Positions 8,767 to 17,807 of a DNA stretch of 43,334 nt are shown here, in pieces. This DNA is from JAVVUQ01 sp036653075 (GTDB lineage Bacteria > Bacillota > Clostridia > Christensenellales > CAG-314): assembly GCA_036653075.1 (NCBI GenBank), contig JAVVUQ010000002.1:1-43334 (forward strand), given 5' to 3'. The notes beneath the pieces were generated by a model, which was given only the letters and a program-made list of their open reading frames with translations, did no database searches and was not told the origin of the DNA. The stretch's first letter is position 1. Each line of letters opens with the position of its first letter. A program made the position numbers and the translations under genes.

Positions 8767-9390
8767 ATGGTTACCAAAAAAACACGTTCAGATAAGACAG
8801 GCGAGGTTTATGAATACATACAATCATTTATAGAAAAAAATGGTTATTCGCCAAGCGTTCGAGATATTTTAGCAGCTATGGGATTTAACTCAACTGCCAC
8901 AGTCCAATATTACATAAATAAATTAGAAAAACAAGGCTTAATTACTAAAACTGGAAATAAAAATCGAACTTTAAGCTTACAAGGCAAAAACAATCAAGGT
9001 TCTGTATATAAAAAATTTCCACTACTTGGACGAGTTAGCGCTGGCTTACCTATTTTAGCTGTTGAAAACATTGAAGAATATTATAGCCTTCCGCAATCTC
9101 TATTTAAAGGCGATGACTTATTCTTATTGCGTGTTGATGGCGATAGTATGATAGGCGCAGGCATTTTCAATGGCGACCTCATTATTGTCAATAAAGAATA
9201 TCAACCCGAAAATAACGACATAGTCGTCGCATATATCGACGGCGATGTAACAGTTAAACGTTTATTTATTAATATTAATAAAAATTCTATTGTACTACAC
9301 GCTGAAAATGTAAAATATAAAGATTTAGTAGTTGATGCTGAATATGCTTCAATTTTAGGCAAAGTCATTGGTAGTATAAGAAAATTCTAA
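8767..9390 (+). CDS. lexA: SOS transcriptional repressor LexA
   Basis: Represses DNA-damage genes and self-cleaves when stimulated by RecA filaments. The 207 residues comprise an N-terminal winged-helix domain (about 1-70, with SPSVRDILAAMGFNSTATV as recognition region) and a C-terminal S24 peptidase domain. The scissile Ala92-Gly93 bond (RVSAGLP) and the catalytic dyad Ser127 (DGDSM) and Lys164 (VTVKRL) are intact, so cleavage should work. A strong GGAGG site at 8751-8755 supports the ATG. It is the last plus-strand gene before the convergence point. A LexA-box-like palindrome precedes its promoter; recA is in the same window at 26918-27982. Confidence 0.97.
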   Translation: MVTKKTRSDKTGEVYEYIQSFIEKNGYSPSVRDILAAMGFNSTATVQYYINKLEKQGLITKTGNKNRTLSLQGKNNQGSVYKKFPLLGRVSAGLPILAVENIEEYYSLPQSLFKGDDLFLLRVDGDSMIGAGIFNGDLIIVNKEYQPENNDIVVAYIDGDVTVKRLFININKNSIVLHAENVKYKDLVVDAEYASILGKVIGSIRKF

Positions 9391-9434
9391 TTATGCTATC
9401 TTATGTCGATTATTAATATAGAAATTAAATATTG

Positions 9435-9466
9435 AAGCTGCAGTTTAAAATAAACTGCAGCTTTTT
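9435..9466 (+). terminator. Rho-independent terminator of lexA
   Basis: A perfect 13-bp stem (AAGCTGCAGTTTA and complement) with a 3-base loop is followed by TTTTT on the plus strand. It lies between the convergent lexA and YnbB-family genes. Confidence 0.9.
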
Positions 9467-9556
9467 ATAATGTTATTATCTTAACAATTCCATACTTATA
9501 TAATATCGCTTATATTTGTTATAATTATTTTGTTATAATTATAAGGTAAATACTAT

Positions 9557-10789
9557 CTATTTTAACAACCGCATAACGCACTCGATAGCTGCAAGCTTTA
9601 CGTGTTCATAAGTAAGCCCACCTTGTAAATAAGCAATATAAGGCTCTTTTATCGGAGAATCACAACTTAACTCTATTGATGAACCGCTTATAAAGCACCC
9701 CGCTGCCATAATAACTTTATGTTCATATCCCGGCATATCCCATGGTTCAAGCGTCACATAACTATCTATTGGAGATGTATATTGAATTCCTTGACAAAAC
9801 GAAATTAATTGTTCGCTACTATCAAAAATCACAGAGCAAACTATATCACCTATTTCATCATTAATCGTAGGTAACGTTTTAAACCCTAAATCATTCATTG
9901 TAACTGAAAATAACATCATTCCTTTTACCGCTTGACTTGTAACATGAGGAGCAAGAAATAATCCTTGATAAAATAATCGATACCCATATTCGTATGAGCC
10001 AACCTCACTACCTATTGAAGGCGATGTTAATCTATATGATATTGCTTTGATTAATTGTTCTTTTCCTGCAATATAACCTCCCGTTGGAGCAATTCCGCCA
10101 CCTGCATTCTTAATAAGCGACCCCACAATCACATCAGCGCCCACCGCAGTAGGCTCAAATTTTTCAATAAATTCTCCATAACAGTTATCTACCATAACAA
10201 TTATATTATTATTTATTGATTTAATAACATCAATCGCAAATTTTATTTTATCTATAGTCAACGCATTTCTACTGCTATATCCCCTTGAACGTTGTATATA
10301 TACCAACTTTGGATGATTCGTTATTATATAATCTCTTACTAATTCACAATCTATTTCAGATTGCTTCATCTCAATAATATCAAATTTAATTTTGTAATCT
10401 AATAATGAACCATTTCCTATTCCATATATAACTTCGTTAAGAGTATCATACGGCTTACCTGTAATAGATACAGCTAAATCATTAGTCTTAAGCAATCCAA
10501 ATAATGCAATCGTTAATGCGTGCGTTCCAGAAACAATATTGGGCGACACAATGGCGCTTTCAGCTTGAAAAACTTCAGCATAAACTTTATTTAAAGTATC
10601 TCGTCCAATGTCATCATATCCATACCCCGTACTTCCTGCAAAATGCCTTGTACCAACTCTATAATTCCTAAATGCATTTAATACTTTTTCTTGGTTATAT
10701 AACGCAACACTCTCTATTTCTTTAAATCGATTTATTAACTTCTTTTCCGCTTCATTAACAATTTTTTCCGCTTTTTCTCTTATTTCCAT
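9557..10789 (-). CDS. PLP-dependent methionine gamma-lyase family protein (YnbB, 'aluminium resistance' type)
   Basis: Fold-type I PLP enzyme of the YnbB group, distantly related to cystathionine/methionine gamma-lyases; the physiological substrate is not established. The 410-residue protein has an N-terminal helical segment with the RVGTRHFAGSTGYGYDD block (44-60), a cofactor-binding Asp201 (VMVDNCYGEF) and a probable Schiff-base Lys227 in GSLIKNAGGGIAPTGGYIAG. AAGGGGAAG precedes the ATG. In Bacilli and Clostridia this gene follows miaA (often with hfq between). Here it lies 137 bp after miaA on the same strand, with no hfq in the gap. It may form the end of the miaB-mutS-mutL-miaA transcription unit or be separate because of the inverted repeat in the gap. 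Confidence 0.88.
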   Translation of the reverse strand: MEIREKAEKIVNEAEKKLINRFKEIESVALYNQEKVLNAFRNYRVGTRHFAGSTGYGYDDIGRDTLNKVYAEVFQAESAIVSPNIVSGTHALTIALFGLLKTNDLAVSITGKPYDTLNEVIYGIGNGSLLDYKIKFDIIEMKQSEIDCELVRDYIITNHPKLVYIQRSRGYSSRNALTIDKIKFAIDVIKSINNNIIVMVDNCYGEFIEKFEPTAVGADVIVGSLIKNAGGGIAPTGGYIAGKEQLIKAISYRLTSPSIGSEVGSYEYGYRLFYQGLFLAPHVTSQAVKGMMLFSVTMNDLGFKTLPTINDEIGDIVCSVIFDSSEQLISFCQGIQYTSPIDSYVTLEPWDMPGYEHKVIMAAGCFISGSSIELSCDSPIKEPYIAYLQGGLTYEHVKLAAIECVMRLLK

Positions 10790-10860
10790 AACTTCCCCTT
10801 AAATTAACGCTTTATTTATAATATAAAGCATTTTAAATTTCTGTTAAATTATAACATTTA

Positions 10861-10931
10861 TATAATACTATTACTAACATAGTTATATATAAAATCAAAA
10901 CAAATACTACTATGTTTGAAATAGTATTATA
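10861..10931. repeat. Interrupted 22-bp inverted repeat at the miaA 3' end
   Basis: The arms at 10861-10882 and 10910-10931 pair over 12 bp and 6 bp around a 4x4 internal loop, with a 27-base apical loop. The right arm covers the miaA stop codon. There is no U-tract on either strand, so it is a hairpin of unknown role, perhaps a transcript end stabiliser or element remnant. Confidence 0.45.
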
Positions 10932-11832
10932 TATATCGCTTAATAATTGAATTTATAATATTAATATTCTCGTTTGCTGATAAATCTGCGTCTAATTTGA
11001 TTGTGTTTAAACGTTTGAAATACGTTATTTGTCTTTTGGCATAATTGCGTGTGTTTTGTTTAATTGATGTTATTGTTTGTTCTTTTGTACAATTTCCTTT
11101 TAAATAATTTACAGATTCTTTATATCCTATGCCCTGCATACTTTGCGCATCAATTGGAACATATTTCATAAGGTTAAAAACCTCATCAAATAATCCGTTA
11201 TCAATCATTTTATCCACTCTTTTTTCTATGTTTTTATATAATACTTCTCTATTTATCGTTAATTCAAATATTATATTTTCATATTTAAGTTTTTTATTAT
11301 TTAAATTTCCATCTGATTTTTTTAAACCCGTTGTTTTATATATTTCAATTGCTCTAATAACTTTTTTGGTGTTATTTGGATGTATTTTCATAGCTGATTC
11401 AATATCGTATTTCATTAAAAGATTATGCAATTCTAATGCGCCATTAAGGATTAAATAGTTGTTTAATTCTTTGCGCAAATCATAATCTACGCTATTTTCA
11501 AAATCCATTTCGTACAAAGTACTGTCAAAATAAAAACCAGTACCACCTACCATAAATGGAATTTGACCTTTATCATTTTCTAATGTTATAATTTTATCGA
11601 CTTGTTGAGAATAGTTATTACTATTAAAGCTATCACAAGGATCAACTATGTTTATCATATAATGTTTAATTCTACTCATTTCTTCATTAGATGGTTTTGC
11701 AGTACCAATATTAAATTCTTTAAATATTTGCATTGAATCCGCTGAAATTATATTTGTATTCAATTCTTTTGCCAACTGCAACGCTAAAGCGCTTTTCCCT
11801 ATGGCAGTTGGGCCAACTAATCCTAAAATCAT
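10927..11832 (-). CDS. miaA: tRNA dimethylallyltransferase MiaA
   Basis: Adds the dimethylallyl group to N6 of adenosine 37 in tRNAs reading UNN codons, the substrate later methylthiolated by MiaB, which is encoded upstream in the same run. The 301 residues show the P-loop GPTAIGKS (7-14), the DSMQIF segment (32-37) and the GGTGFY motif near residue 80. AAAGGAT precedes the ATG. The start lies two bases after the mutL stop, so translation is coupled with mutL. Length and motifs are normal. Confidence 0.96.
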   Translation of the reverse strand: MILGLVGPTAIGKSALALQLAKELNTNIISADSMQIFKEFNIGTAKPSNEEMSRIKHYMINIVDPCDSFNSNNYSQQVDKIITLENDKGQIPFMVGGTGFYFDSTLYEMDFENSVDYDLRKELNNYLILNGALELHNLLMKYDIESAMKIHPNNTKKVIRAIEIYKTTGLKKSDGNLNNKKLKYENIIFELTINREVLYKNIEKRVDKMIDNGLFDEVFNLMKYVPIDAQSMQGIGYKESVNYLKGNCTKEQTITSIKQNTRNYAKRQITYFKRLNTIKLDADLSANENINIINSIIKRYI

Positions 11833-11834
11833 AT

Positions 11835-13820
11835 TTACACTATCCTTTTAAACCATTTTTCAATTTCGGATTTATTAATTTTAACAGCTATTGGTCTGCC
11901 GTGAGGGCATTTTAGAGAAATATCTTTGGATAATTTATTTATAATTGAATTTATTTGAATATCATTAAGTTTATCTCCGCCCTTGATTGCTGCGCGACAA
12001 GCCATTCGAGCTAATTTTTCTTTATTAAAGCCATCTATGTCTTTTGTATCATTAATATCGTTTAAAATATATGAAACAAATGTTTCTAAATTAATTTCAT
12101 TCACTAAAGATGGAACGGCGTCAATTCTAAAGGAGTTTTTGCCATAAACCGATATTTCAAAACCACATTTATTGATAGTGTCAATATTTGATTGTATATA
12201 ATCGTATTCTGCATTGTTAACGCTAAAAATATAAGGAAGCAACAAAGGTTGAATAATTAATTTTCCATCATCCATTTCGGATAATAATCTGTCATATATT
12301 ATTCGTTCGTGCGCTGCGTGCTGGTCTACAATTAAAACCTCACTATTATCATCGTTTTCCATTATTAAATAGGTATTAAACATTCTTCCTACGTTTATTA
12401 AGTGACTACTTGATAAAAAACTATCGTTTATAATAGTTGAAGCATTTTTATTTTTAGAGTTTTTAAATGCCATTTCAATTGCGCTTTGTTCATTTTCAAT
12501 TATATCTGTAAAATCTTGTGGTTTTGAATCTTCTAAAAAATTGTTTTTATAATCATTATTTTTAATATTGTTATTACTGCATAAAGTATTTTGATTAATA
12601 TTTCTCAATTTATCATCATTTTTATCTAAAATTCCGTTATTTGTTGCATTAATATTAATACTATTTAAATTATTGCTTGTAAATTGTGCATAATCATTGT
12701 TTTTATTTTTTTTATCAATATATTTATTTTCATAGAAGTTATCGCCACTATTTTCACACGTTGGATTTGTTAATGTTATTGAATTTTGTTGCATATTATT
12801 ATCTATATAATTATGTGTTATGTCAATAATCTTTCGTTGTTCAGATTTAATTGCTTGACTAATTGGAGCAAAAAAAGCAGAAAAAATCATTTTAGGCTCA
12901 GAAAAACGCACGTCTAATTTATTAGGGTGTACATTCACGTCAATTTCTTCAAATGGAATTGATAAATATAGTGTAAATAACGGATATTTTCTTGTCATTA
13001 AATATGGTTTAAATGCAATTTTAACCGCAGTATTAATCGTCGAATTAATTACATATCTACCATTTATAATTAAAGTTTGGTATGTTGTATTGTTTTTTGG
13101 ATAGTTTGGACTTGAAATATATCCAAAAACTTTATAGTTTTTATAAAGCGCATCAATTTTTAAGCAAGTAGTTAATACCTCACTCCCGTAAATGCAAGAC
13201 ATAGCATTTTCAACGCCTTTTCCTTGTGAATTAAATATTACTGTTCCATTATTAATATATTTAATTGCTATATACGGATTTGATAATATTAATCTTGATA
13301 CTGTATCCGTTATTAATGTAATTTCGCTATGAGCTTTTTTTAAAAACTTTAACCGGGCGGGCGTATTAAAAAATAAATTTTCAACTGTAAAAGTTGTACC
13401 ATTATTGCCGCCACATTCAGTAATTTCCCCAAAAACGCCACCATCGACTGTTAATGTATGCGAAAGTTCATCAGTTTCAGTTTTTGTTGTAACTGTAACT
13501 TTACTTACTGCTGCTATGCTTGCTAAAGCTTCGCCCCTAAATCCTAACGTTTTAATTGAATCTAAATCCGATTCACTTACTATTTTACTTGTTGAATGTT
13601 GTAAAAATGCTATTTTTAAGCAATCTAACGGAATCCCTGTTCCATTATCATTAATAGAAATAATTGAGCAACCATCAGAAATTGTTATTTTAATAGATGT
13701 AGCTTTTGCGTCTATGGCATTTTCTATTAATTCTTTCACAACAGAAGCTGGTCGTTCTACTACTTCACCAGCTGAAATTTTATTATATATTGTAGATGAT
13801 AAAATACATATTTTGTCCAT
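11835..13820 (-). CDS. mutL: DNA mismatch repair protein MutL
   Basis: GHKL ATPase with a latent endonuclease, the partner of MutS. In 661 residues: N-terminal ATPase motifs KELIENAIDA (29-38, Glu30 and Asn34), DNGTGI (58-63) and GFRGEAL (93-99); transducer domain to about 325; an Asn/Lys-rich low-complexity linker at about 335-440; and a C-terminal domain with the metal-binding endonuclease motif DQHAAHE (499-505) and a late CPHGRP motif. The DQHA motif places it among MutL proteins of bacteria without MutH, which nick the strand themselves. An AAAGGAAA site precedes the ATG. It follows mutS by 58 bp and precedes miaA by two bases. Confidence 0.97.
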   Translation of the reverse strand: MDKICILSSTIYNKISAGEVVERPASVVKELIENAIDAKATSIKITISDGCSIISINDNGTGIPLDCLKIAFLQHSTSKIVSESDLDSIKTLGFRGEALASIAAVSKVTVTTKTETDELSHTLTVDGGVFGEITECGGNNGTTFTVENLFFNTPARLKFLKKAHSEITLITDTVSRLILSNPYIAIKYINNGTVIFNSQGKGVENAMSCIYGSEVLTTCLKIDALYKNYKVFGYISSPNYPKNNTTYQTLIINGRYVINSTINTAVKIAFKPYLMTRKYPLFTLYLSIPFEEIDVNVHPNKLDVRFSEPKMIFSAFFAPISQAIKSEQRKIIDITHNYIDNNMQQNSITLTNPTCENSGDNFYENKYIDKKNKNNDYAQFTSNNLNSININATNNGILDKNDDKLRNINQNTLCSNNNIKNNDYKNNFLEDSKPQDFTDIIENEQSAIEMAFKNSKNKNASTIINDSFLSSSHLINVGRMFNTYLIMENDDNSEVLIVDQHAAHERIIYDRLLSEMDDGKLIIQPLLLPYIFSVNNAEYDYIQSNIDTINKCGFEISVYGKNSFRIDAVPSLVNEINLETFVSYILNDINDTKDIDGFNKEKLARMACRAAIKGGDKLNDIQINSIINKLSKDISLKCPHGRPIAVKINKSEIEKWFKRIV

Positions 13821-13878
13821 AATTTCCTTTATAGTCTAATATTATAATTATTTATAATATTTTAAATAACAATTAAAT

Positions 13879-16335
13879 TTATATTTCATTCTTTGCTTTT
13901 TCAATATTTTTATTTTTTTCTATTTCATTGCTAATAATTTTAGCTCTATCCACTATTGATTTTTCGATTCCTGCTATCGCTGCAACCTCGATTCCAAAAC
14001 TTTTATTAGCGCTTCCTTTACATATTTTACGCAAAAAAATAACGCCATTTTTTGTTTCGGTAACCATCATTTTATAACTATTTATACCTTTAAGTTGTCC
14101 TTCAAGTTTAGACAATTCAAAATAATGCGTGGCAAAAATTGTCTTTGCGCATATTGTCTGATTTATATATTCAATAACTGCTTGAGCAATGCTTAAACCA
14201 TCTAAATTAGATGTGCCTCTACCTAACTCGTCGATAATGATAAGACTGTTGCGTGTTGCATTTTTTAGAATATACGCAGCTTCAATCATTTCAACCATAA
14301 AAGTGCTTTGATTAAACAATAAATCATCGCTTGCGCCCACTCTCGTAAATATTTTATCCGTAATAGGAATATTCGCTTTATCTGCAGATACAAAACAGCC
14401 TATATGCGCCATAATAGTTATTAACGCTACTTGCCTCATATATGTACTTTTCCCAGCCATATTGGGACCTGTTAATATCATAGTTCGGTTATCGTTGCAA
14501 TCTAATATGGTATCATTTGACACGAAATTTTCCGTTCGCATAAATTCTTCGATTATTGGATGTCTTCCACCCTTAATAGTCAATGTTTCATCCTTTTGGT
14601 TAATCAATGGTTTACTATAACCATTGTTTACTGAAACTTTGCTCAAACTCAATAAGGCATCTAATTTTGCTATCGCATTAGAAATTTTCTGTAATGTCGG
14701 AATAAATGGTAAAACCAATTCTCTTAATTCATTATACAGTTTTCTTTCTAATGCGCTATAATTATCTTCAGCTGTTAGCAATTTTTCTTCAAGTGTCTTT
14801 AACTGCTCAGTTATATATCGTTCGCAATTTACAAGTGTTTGTTTTCTAATGTACTCAATTGGCGCTTTGTCTTTAAATGAATTTGAAATTTCTATATAAT
14901 ATCCAAATACTTTGTTATATCCTATTTTTAAACTCTTAATCCCGCTCTTTTCTCTTTCTTTTAATTCAAGCGCAGACAATAAAGCTTTCCCATTATGCGA
15001 AAACTCTATCAATTCGTCTAATTGTTTATTGTAACCTTTTTTAATGTATCCACTTTCCTTAACAGTCGTAGGCGCATCTTCACTTATCGCTGTATTCAAT
15101 AATTGAATTAAATTATCACAAGTAATTATTTCACTGTTTATTCTTTTTCCATACCCTACTTTAGTGTAATTCAAAACTTCTTTAACTTTCGGTATAGCCT
15201 TTAATGTTATTTCTAACGCTTTATAATCTTTGGGCATAACATTTCCATAAGAAATTTTCCCGCAAATTCGTTCTATATCTTTAACATAACTCAATGCTTC
15301 CGCCATGCCTTCTCGCATTAAAAAATCATCAACAAATGATTCTACCATATCGAGTCTATCATTAATAAATTCGATATTAACAAGCGGTTGATTTATCCAT
15401 TGTTTTAACATTCGCGCGCCCATGCTTGTAATTGTTTTATCTAAAAGCCAAAGCAAACTACCACGCTTTTTTTGATCTTTATTATTGCAAGTTAATTCTA
15501 AATTACGCCGTGTATTATAATCTAAAGACATATATTCCGAGCTATTAATGTATTTGACGCCATCAATATGCGGCAAAGCTCTCATTTGCGTTTCATTAAT
15601 ATACGAAAGCAATGCGCCAACAGCTTTTATACACAATGGATAACGTTCTATTCCATAAATTTCCAAACTATGCACTTTAAATTGTTGTAAAATTACCTCT
15701 TTTGCGCGTTCTTCATCAAATTTCATCTCATAATACTGTTTAAATTTTGGAATATATTCATTTTTTATACAAGTAAGCTTTTCATTATAATTCATAGCTA
15801 TCGCATTACATAATATCTCTGACGGACTCAATGACACCATTAATTCTTGTAACTTTTCTTCAAGTTTATCTGAATCAAAATTTTGCGTAAACAATTCGCC
15901 CGTTGAAATATCACACCACGCTACCGCTAACGCTTTATTTTCTTTATTACAGCAAACCACAGCTAAGAAATTATTGTTTTTCTCATCTAAAATATTATCT
16001 TCAATAACCGTTCCGGGCGTTATAACTCTAACAATCTTTCTTTCCGCCATACCCTTTTCAGGAAGTTCCATTTGTTCGCAAATTGCCACTTTTAAACCTG
16101 CCGAAATAAGCTTTTGAATATAATTTGTTATTGCGTGATATGGTACGCCACACATAGGCGCTCGCTGAGCTTCGCCACAATCTCTACCAGTTAATACTAA
16201 ATCTAATATTTTACTCGCTTTAATAGCGTCATCGTGAAACATTTCATAAAAATCGCCTAATCTAAATAAGACGATACAATCCTCATAATCTTTTTTTATT
16301 GAAAAATATTGTTTCATCATTGGTGATAATGCCAT
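13879..16335 (-). CDS. mutS: DNA mismatch repair protein MutS
   Basis: Mismatch sensor of post-replicative repair. At 818 residues it is somewhat shorter than E. coli MutS and lacks a long C-terminal tail. The mismatch-reading Phe-Tyr-Glu motif is at 29-31 (LGDFYEMF), the Walker A GPNMAGKS at 623-630 and the Walker B/DELGRG at 702-707, followed by the FATHYFEL switch. The chosen ATG gives the usual MxLSPMMKQY start; an AGGATGG-like site lies upstream. It lies between miaB (64 bp upstream) and mutL, the standard clostridial order. Confidence 0.97.
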   Translation of the reverse strand: MALSPMMKQYFSIKKDYEDCIVLFRLGDFYEMFHDDAIKASKILDLVLTGRDCGEAQRAPMCGVPYHAITNYIQKLISAGLKVAICEQMELPEKGMAERKIVRVITPGTVIEDNILDEKNNNFLAVVCCNKENKALAVAWCDISTGELFTQNFDSDKLEEKLQELMVSLSPSEILCNAIAMNYNEKLTCIKNEYIPKFKQYYEMKFDEERAKEVILQQFKVHSLEIYGIERYPLCIKAVGALLSYINETQMRALPHIDGVKYINSSEYMSLDYNTRRNLELTCNNKDQKKRGSLLWLLDKTITSMGARMLKQWINQPLVNIEFINDRLDMVESFVDDFLMREGMAEALSYVKDIERICGKISYGNVMPKDYKALEITLKAIPKVKEVLNYTKVGYGKRINSEIITCDNLIQLLNTAISEDAPTTVKESGYIKKGYNKQLDELIEFSHNGKALLSALELKEREKSGIKSLKIGYNKVFGYYIEISNSFKDKAPIEYIRKQTLVNCERYITEQLKTLEEKLLTAEDNYSALERKLYNELRELVLPFIPTLQKISNAIAKLDALLSLSKVSVNNGYSKPLINQKDETLTIKGGRHPIIEEFMRTENFVSNDTILDCNDNRTMILTGPNMAGKSTYMRQVALITIMAHIGCFVSADKANIPITDKIFTRVGASDDLLFNQSTFMVEMIEAAYILKNATRNSLIIIDELGRGTSNLDGLSIAQAVIEYINQTICAKTIFATHYFELSKLEGQLKGINSYKMMVTETKNGVIFLRKICKGSANKSFGIEVAAIAGIEKSIVDRAKIISNEIEKNKNIEKAKNEI

Positions 16336-16399
16336 AGTTTATACCATCCTATTTTAATATATCGGTTTTTTTGAATGAATTAATCAGCAAATAAACTCA

Positions 16400-17716
16400 T
16401 TAATCAACTAATTTACCCCAAAGTGTAGCAGATTGATGTTTTTCAATTTGAACATTTACAAATTGTCCGATTAAATCTTTATCACTTGGAATATTAACTA
16501 ATCTACCATTATCAGTTCGGCCGCAATAGACATTTTTATATTTATTATTAGTATCTTCTACTAAGACTTCAAAAACTTTATTGATATAAGTTTCAGACAT
16601 TTCATTAGTTATTTTATTTTGCAACGCTTGCAATCTTGTAATACGATCACGTTTAGTTAAACTATCAATTTGATTTTCCATTAAATAACCTGGCGTTCCT
16701 TTTCTCCTTGAATAAACAAAGCTATATAAACTTGTATATCGAACCTGTTCCATCAAACTTAAAGTCTCCAAAAAATCTTCTTCCGTTTCGCCAGCAAAAC
16801 CAATCATAACGTCACTACTTATTCCAACATTTTCGCCTAATGTTTTTTTAATATCTTCTATATGCGCTAAATAATCACTACGATTGTAATGCCTATTCAT
16901 TGTTTTAAGCATTTTATCGCTCCCCGATTGAACAGGCAAATGAATAAATTTACATATACTATCGTACTTTTTAATGGTTTCAATAACATCGTGAGTCAAA
17001 TCTTTCGGATGAGATGTTAAAAATCTAATTCTATGCTTTCCAGGTATTTGTCCAACCTCATCTAAAAGTTGCGCAAATGTAACTTTCGGAGTTAAATCTT
17101 TTCCATAAGAATTTACATTTTGCCCCAACAATGTAATCTCTTTGTATCCATCTTTTAATAATTGCTTAACTTCGGCGACTATCGTATCTTTATTTCTACT
17201 ACGTTCTCTACCACGAACATACGGCACTATGCAGTAAGTACAAAAATTATTGCATCCGTATATTATGTTAACCCAAGCATTTGTCCCACTTGTACGATAA
17301 ATTGGCGTATCCTCAATCAATGTATCTTCATTTCGTATATCAACTAAATCTTTCTTAAGTTTAACCGAATCAATTTTTTCGCTAAGTAAATGTATATTAT
17401 TTGTACCTAAAATTATATCAACATGTGGAAATTTTGATTTCAAACGTTTCGCAACTCCATCTTGTTGTGTCATACAACCACAAACAACCACTATAAGCTC
17501 CGTGTTAGCTCTTTTTAAACTTTTAACTTCACCAATATGCCCTAATATCTTAGCTTCAGCTGTTTCTCTAATGCAACAAGTGTTAAAGACAATAATATCC
17601 GCTTCCTCGCTCAAAGTCGTTGCTTTATAATCTTTTGATTCAAGTATTCCCGCAATTTTCTCAGATTCGTGAACATTCATTTGACAACCATATGTATGTA
17701 TAAAGTATTTTTTCAT
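16400..17716 (-). CDS. miaB: tRNA-2-methylthio-N6-dimethylallyladenosine synthase MiaB
   Basis: Radical-SAM methylthiotransferase converting i6A37 to ms2i6A37 in tRNA. The 438 residues have the N-terminal MTTase domain with auxiliary cluster cysteines 11, 47 and 81, the radical-SAM CxxxCxxC at 155, 159 and 162 (GCNNFCTYC), and a C-terminal TRAM domain (about 370-436). It acts downstream of MiaA. AGGAGA precedes the ATG, and a TTGCTA/TATAAT promoter lies just upstream, so it heads the miaB-mutS-mutL-miaA transcription unit. Its paralogue RimO is encoded at 29993-31357. Confidence 0.97.
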   Translation of the reverse strand: MKKYFIHTYGCQMNVHESEKIAGILESKDYKATTLSEEADIIVFNTCCIRETAEAKILGHIGEVKSLKRANTELIVVVCGCMTQQDGVAKRLKSKFPHVDIILGTNNIHLLSEKIDSVKLKKDLVDIRNEDTLIEDTPIYRTSGTNAWVNIIYGCNNFCTYCIVPYVRGRERSRNKDTIVAEVKQLLKDGYKEITLLGQNVNSYGKDLTPKVTFAQLLDEVGQIPGKHRIRFLTSHPKDLTHDVIETIKKYDSICKFIHLPVQSGSDKMLKTMNRHYNRSDYLAHIEDIKKTLGENVGISSDVMIGFAGETEEDFLETLSLMEQVRYTSLYSFVYSRRKGTPGYLMENQIDSLTKRDRITRLQALQNKITNEMSETYINKVFEVLVEDTNNKYKNVYCGRTDNGRLVNIPSDKDLIGQFVNVQIEKHQSATLWGKLVD

Positions 17717-17738
17717 TTATTATATCTCCTAAGCTTAT

Positions 17739-17767
17739 ATTATATCAAATTTAATACAATTTAGCAA
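17739..17767 (-). promoter_or_regulatory. Probable promoter of the miaB-mutS-mutL-miaA unit
   Basis: On the minus strand TTGCTA and TATAAT are spaced by 17 bp. The predicted start leaves only about 16 nt before the miaB ATG, just enough for its AGGAGA ribosome site. It lies in the 91-bp divergent gap shared with the penicillin-binding protein gene. Confidence 0.65.
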
Positions 17768-17807
17768 TTGAATAAATATATTTAATATATAAACAAATAC
17801 TATACTT

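Noticed and set aside
13405..13839. 144-codon frame antisense to mutL
   Set aside because: Lies entirely over conserved ATPase motifs of MutL on the other strand; composition is typical of a mirror frame.
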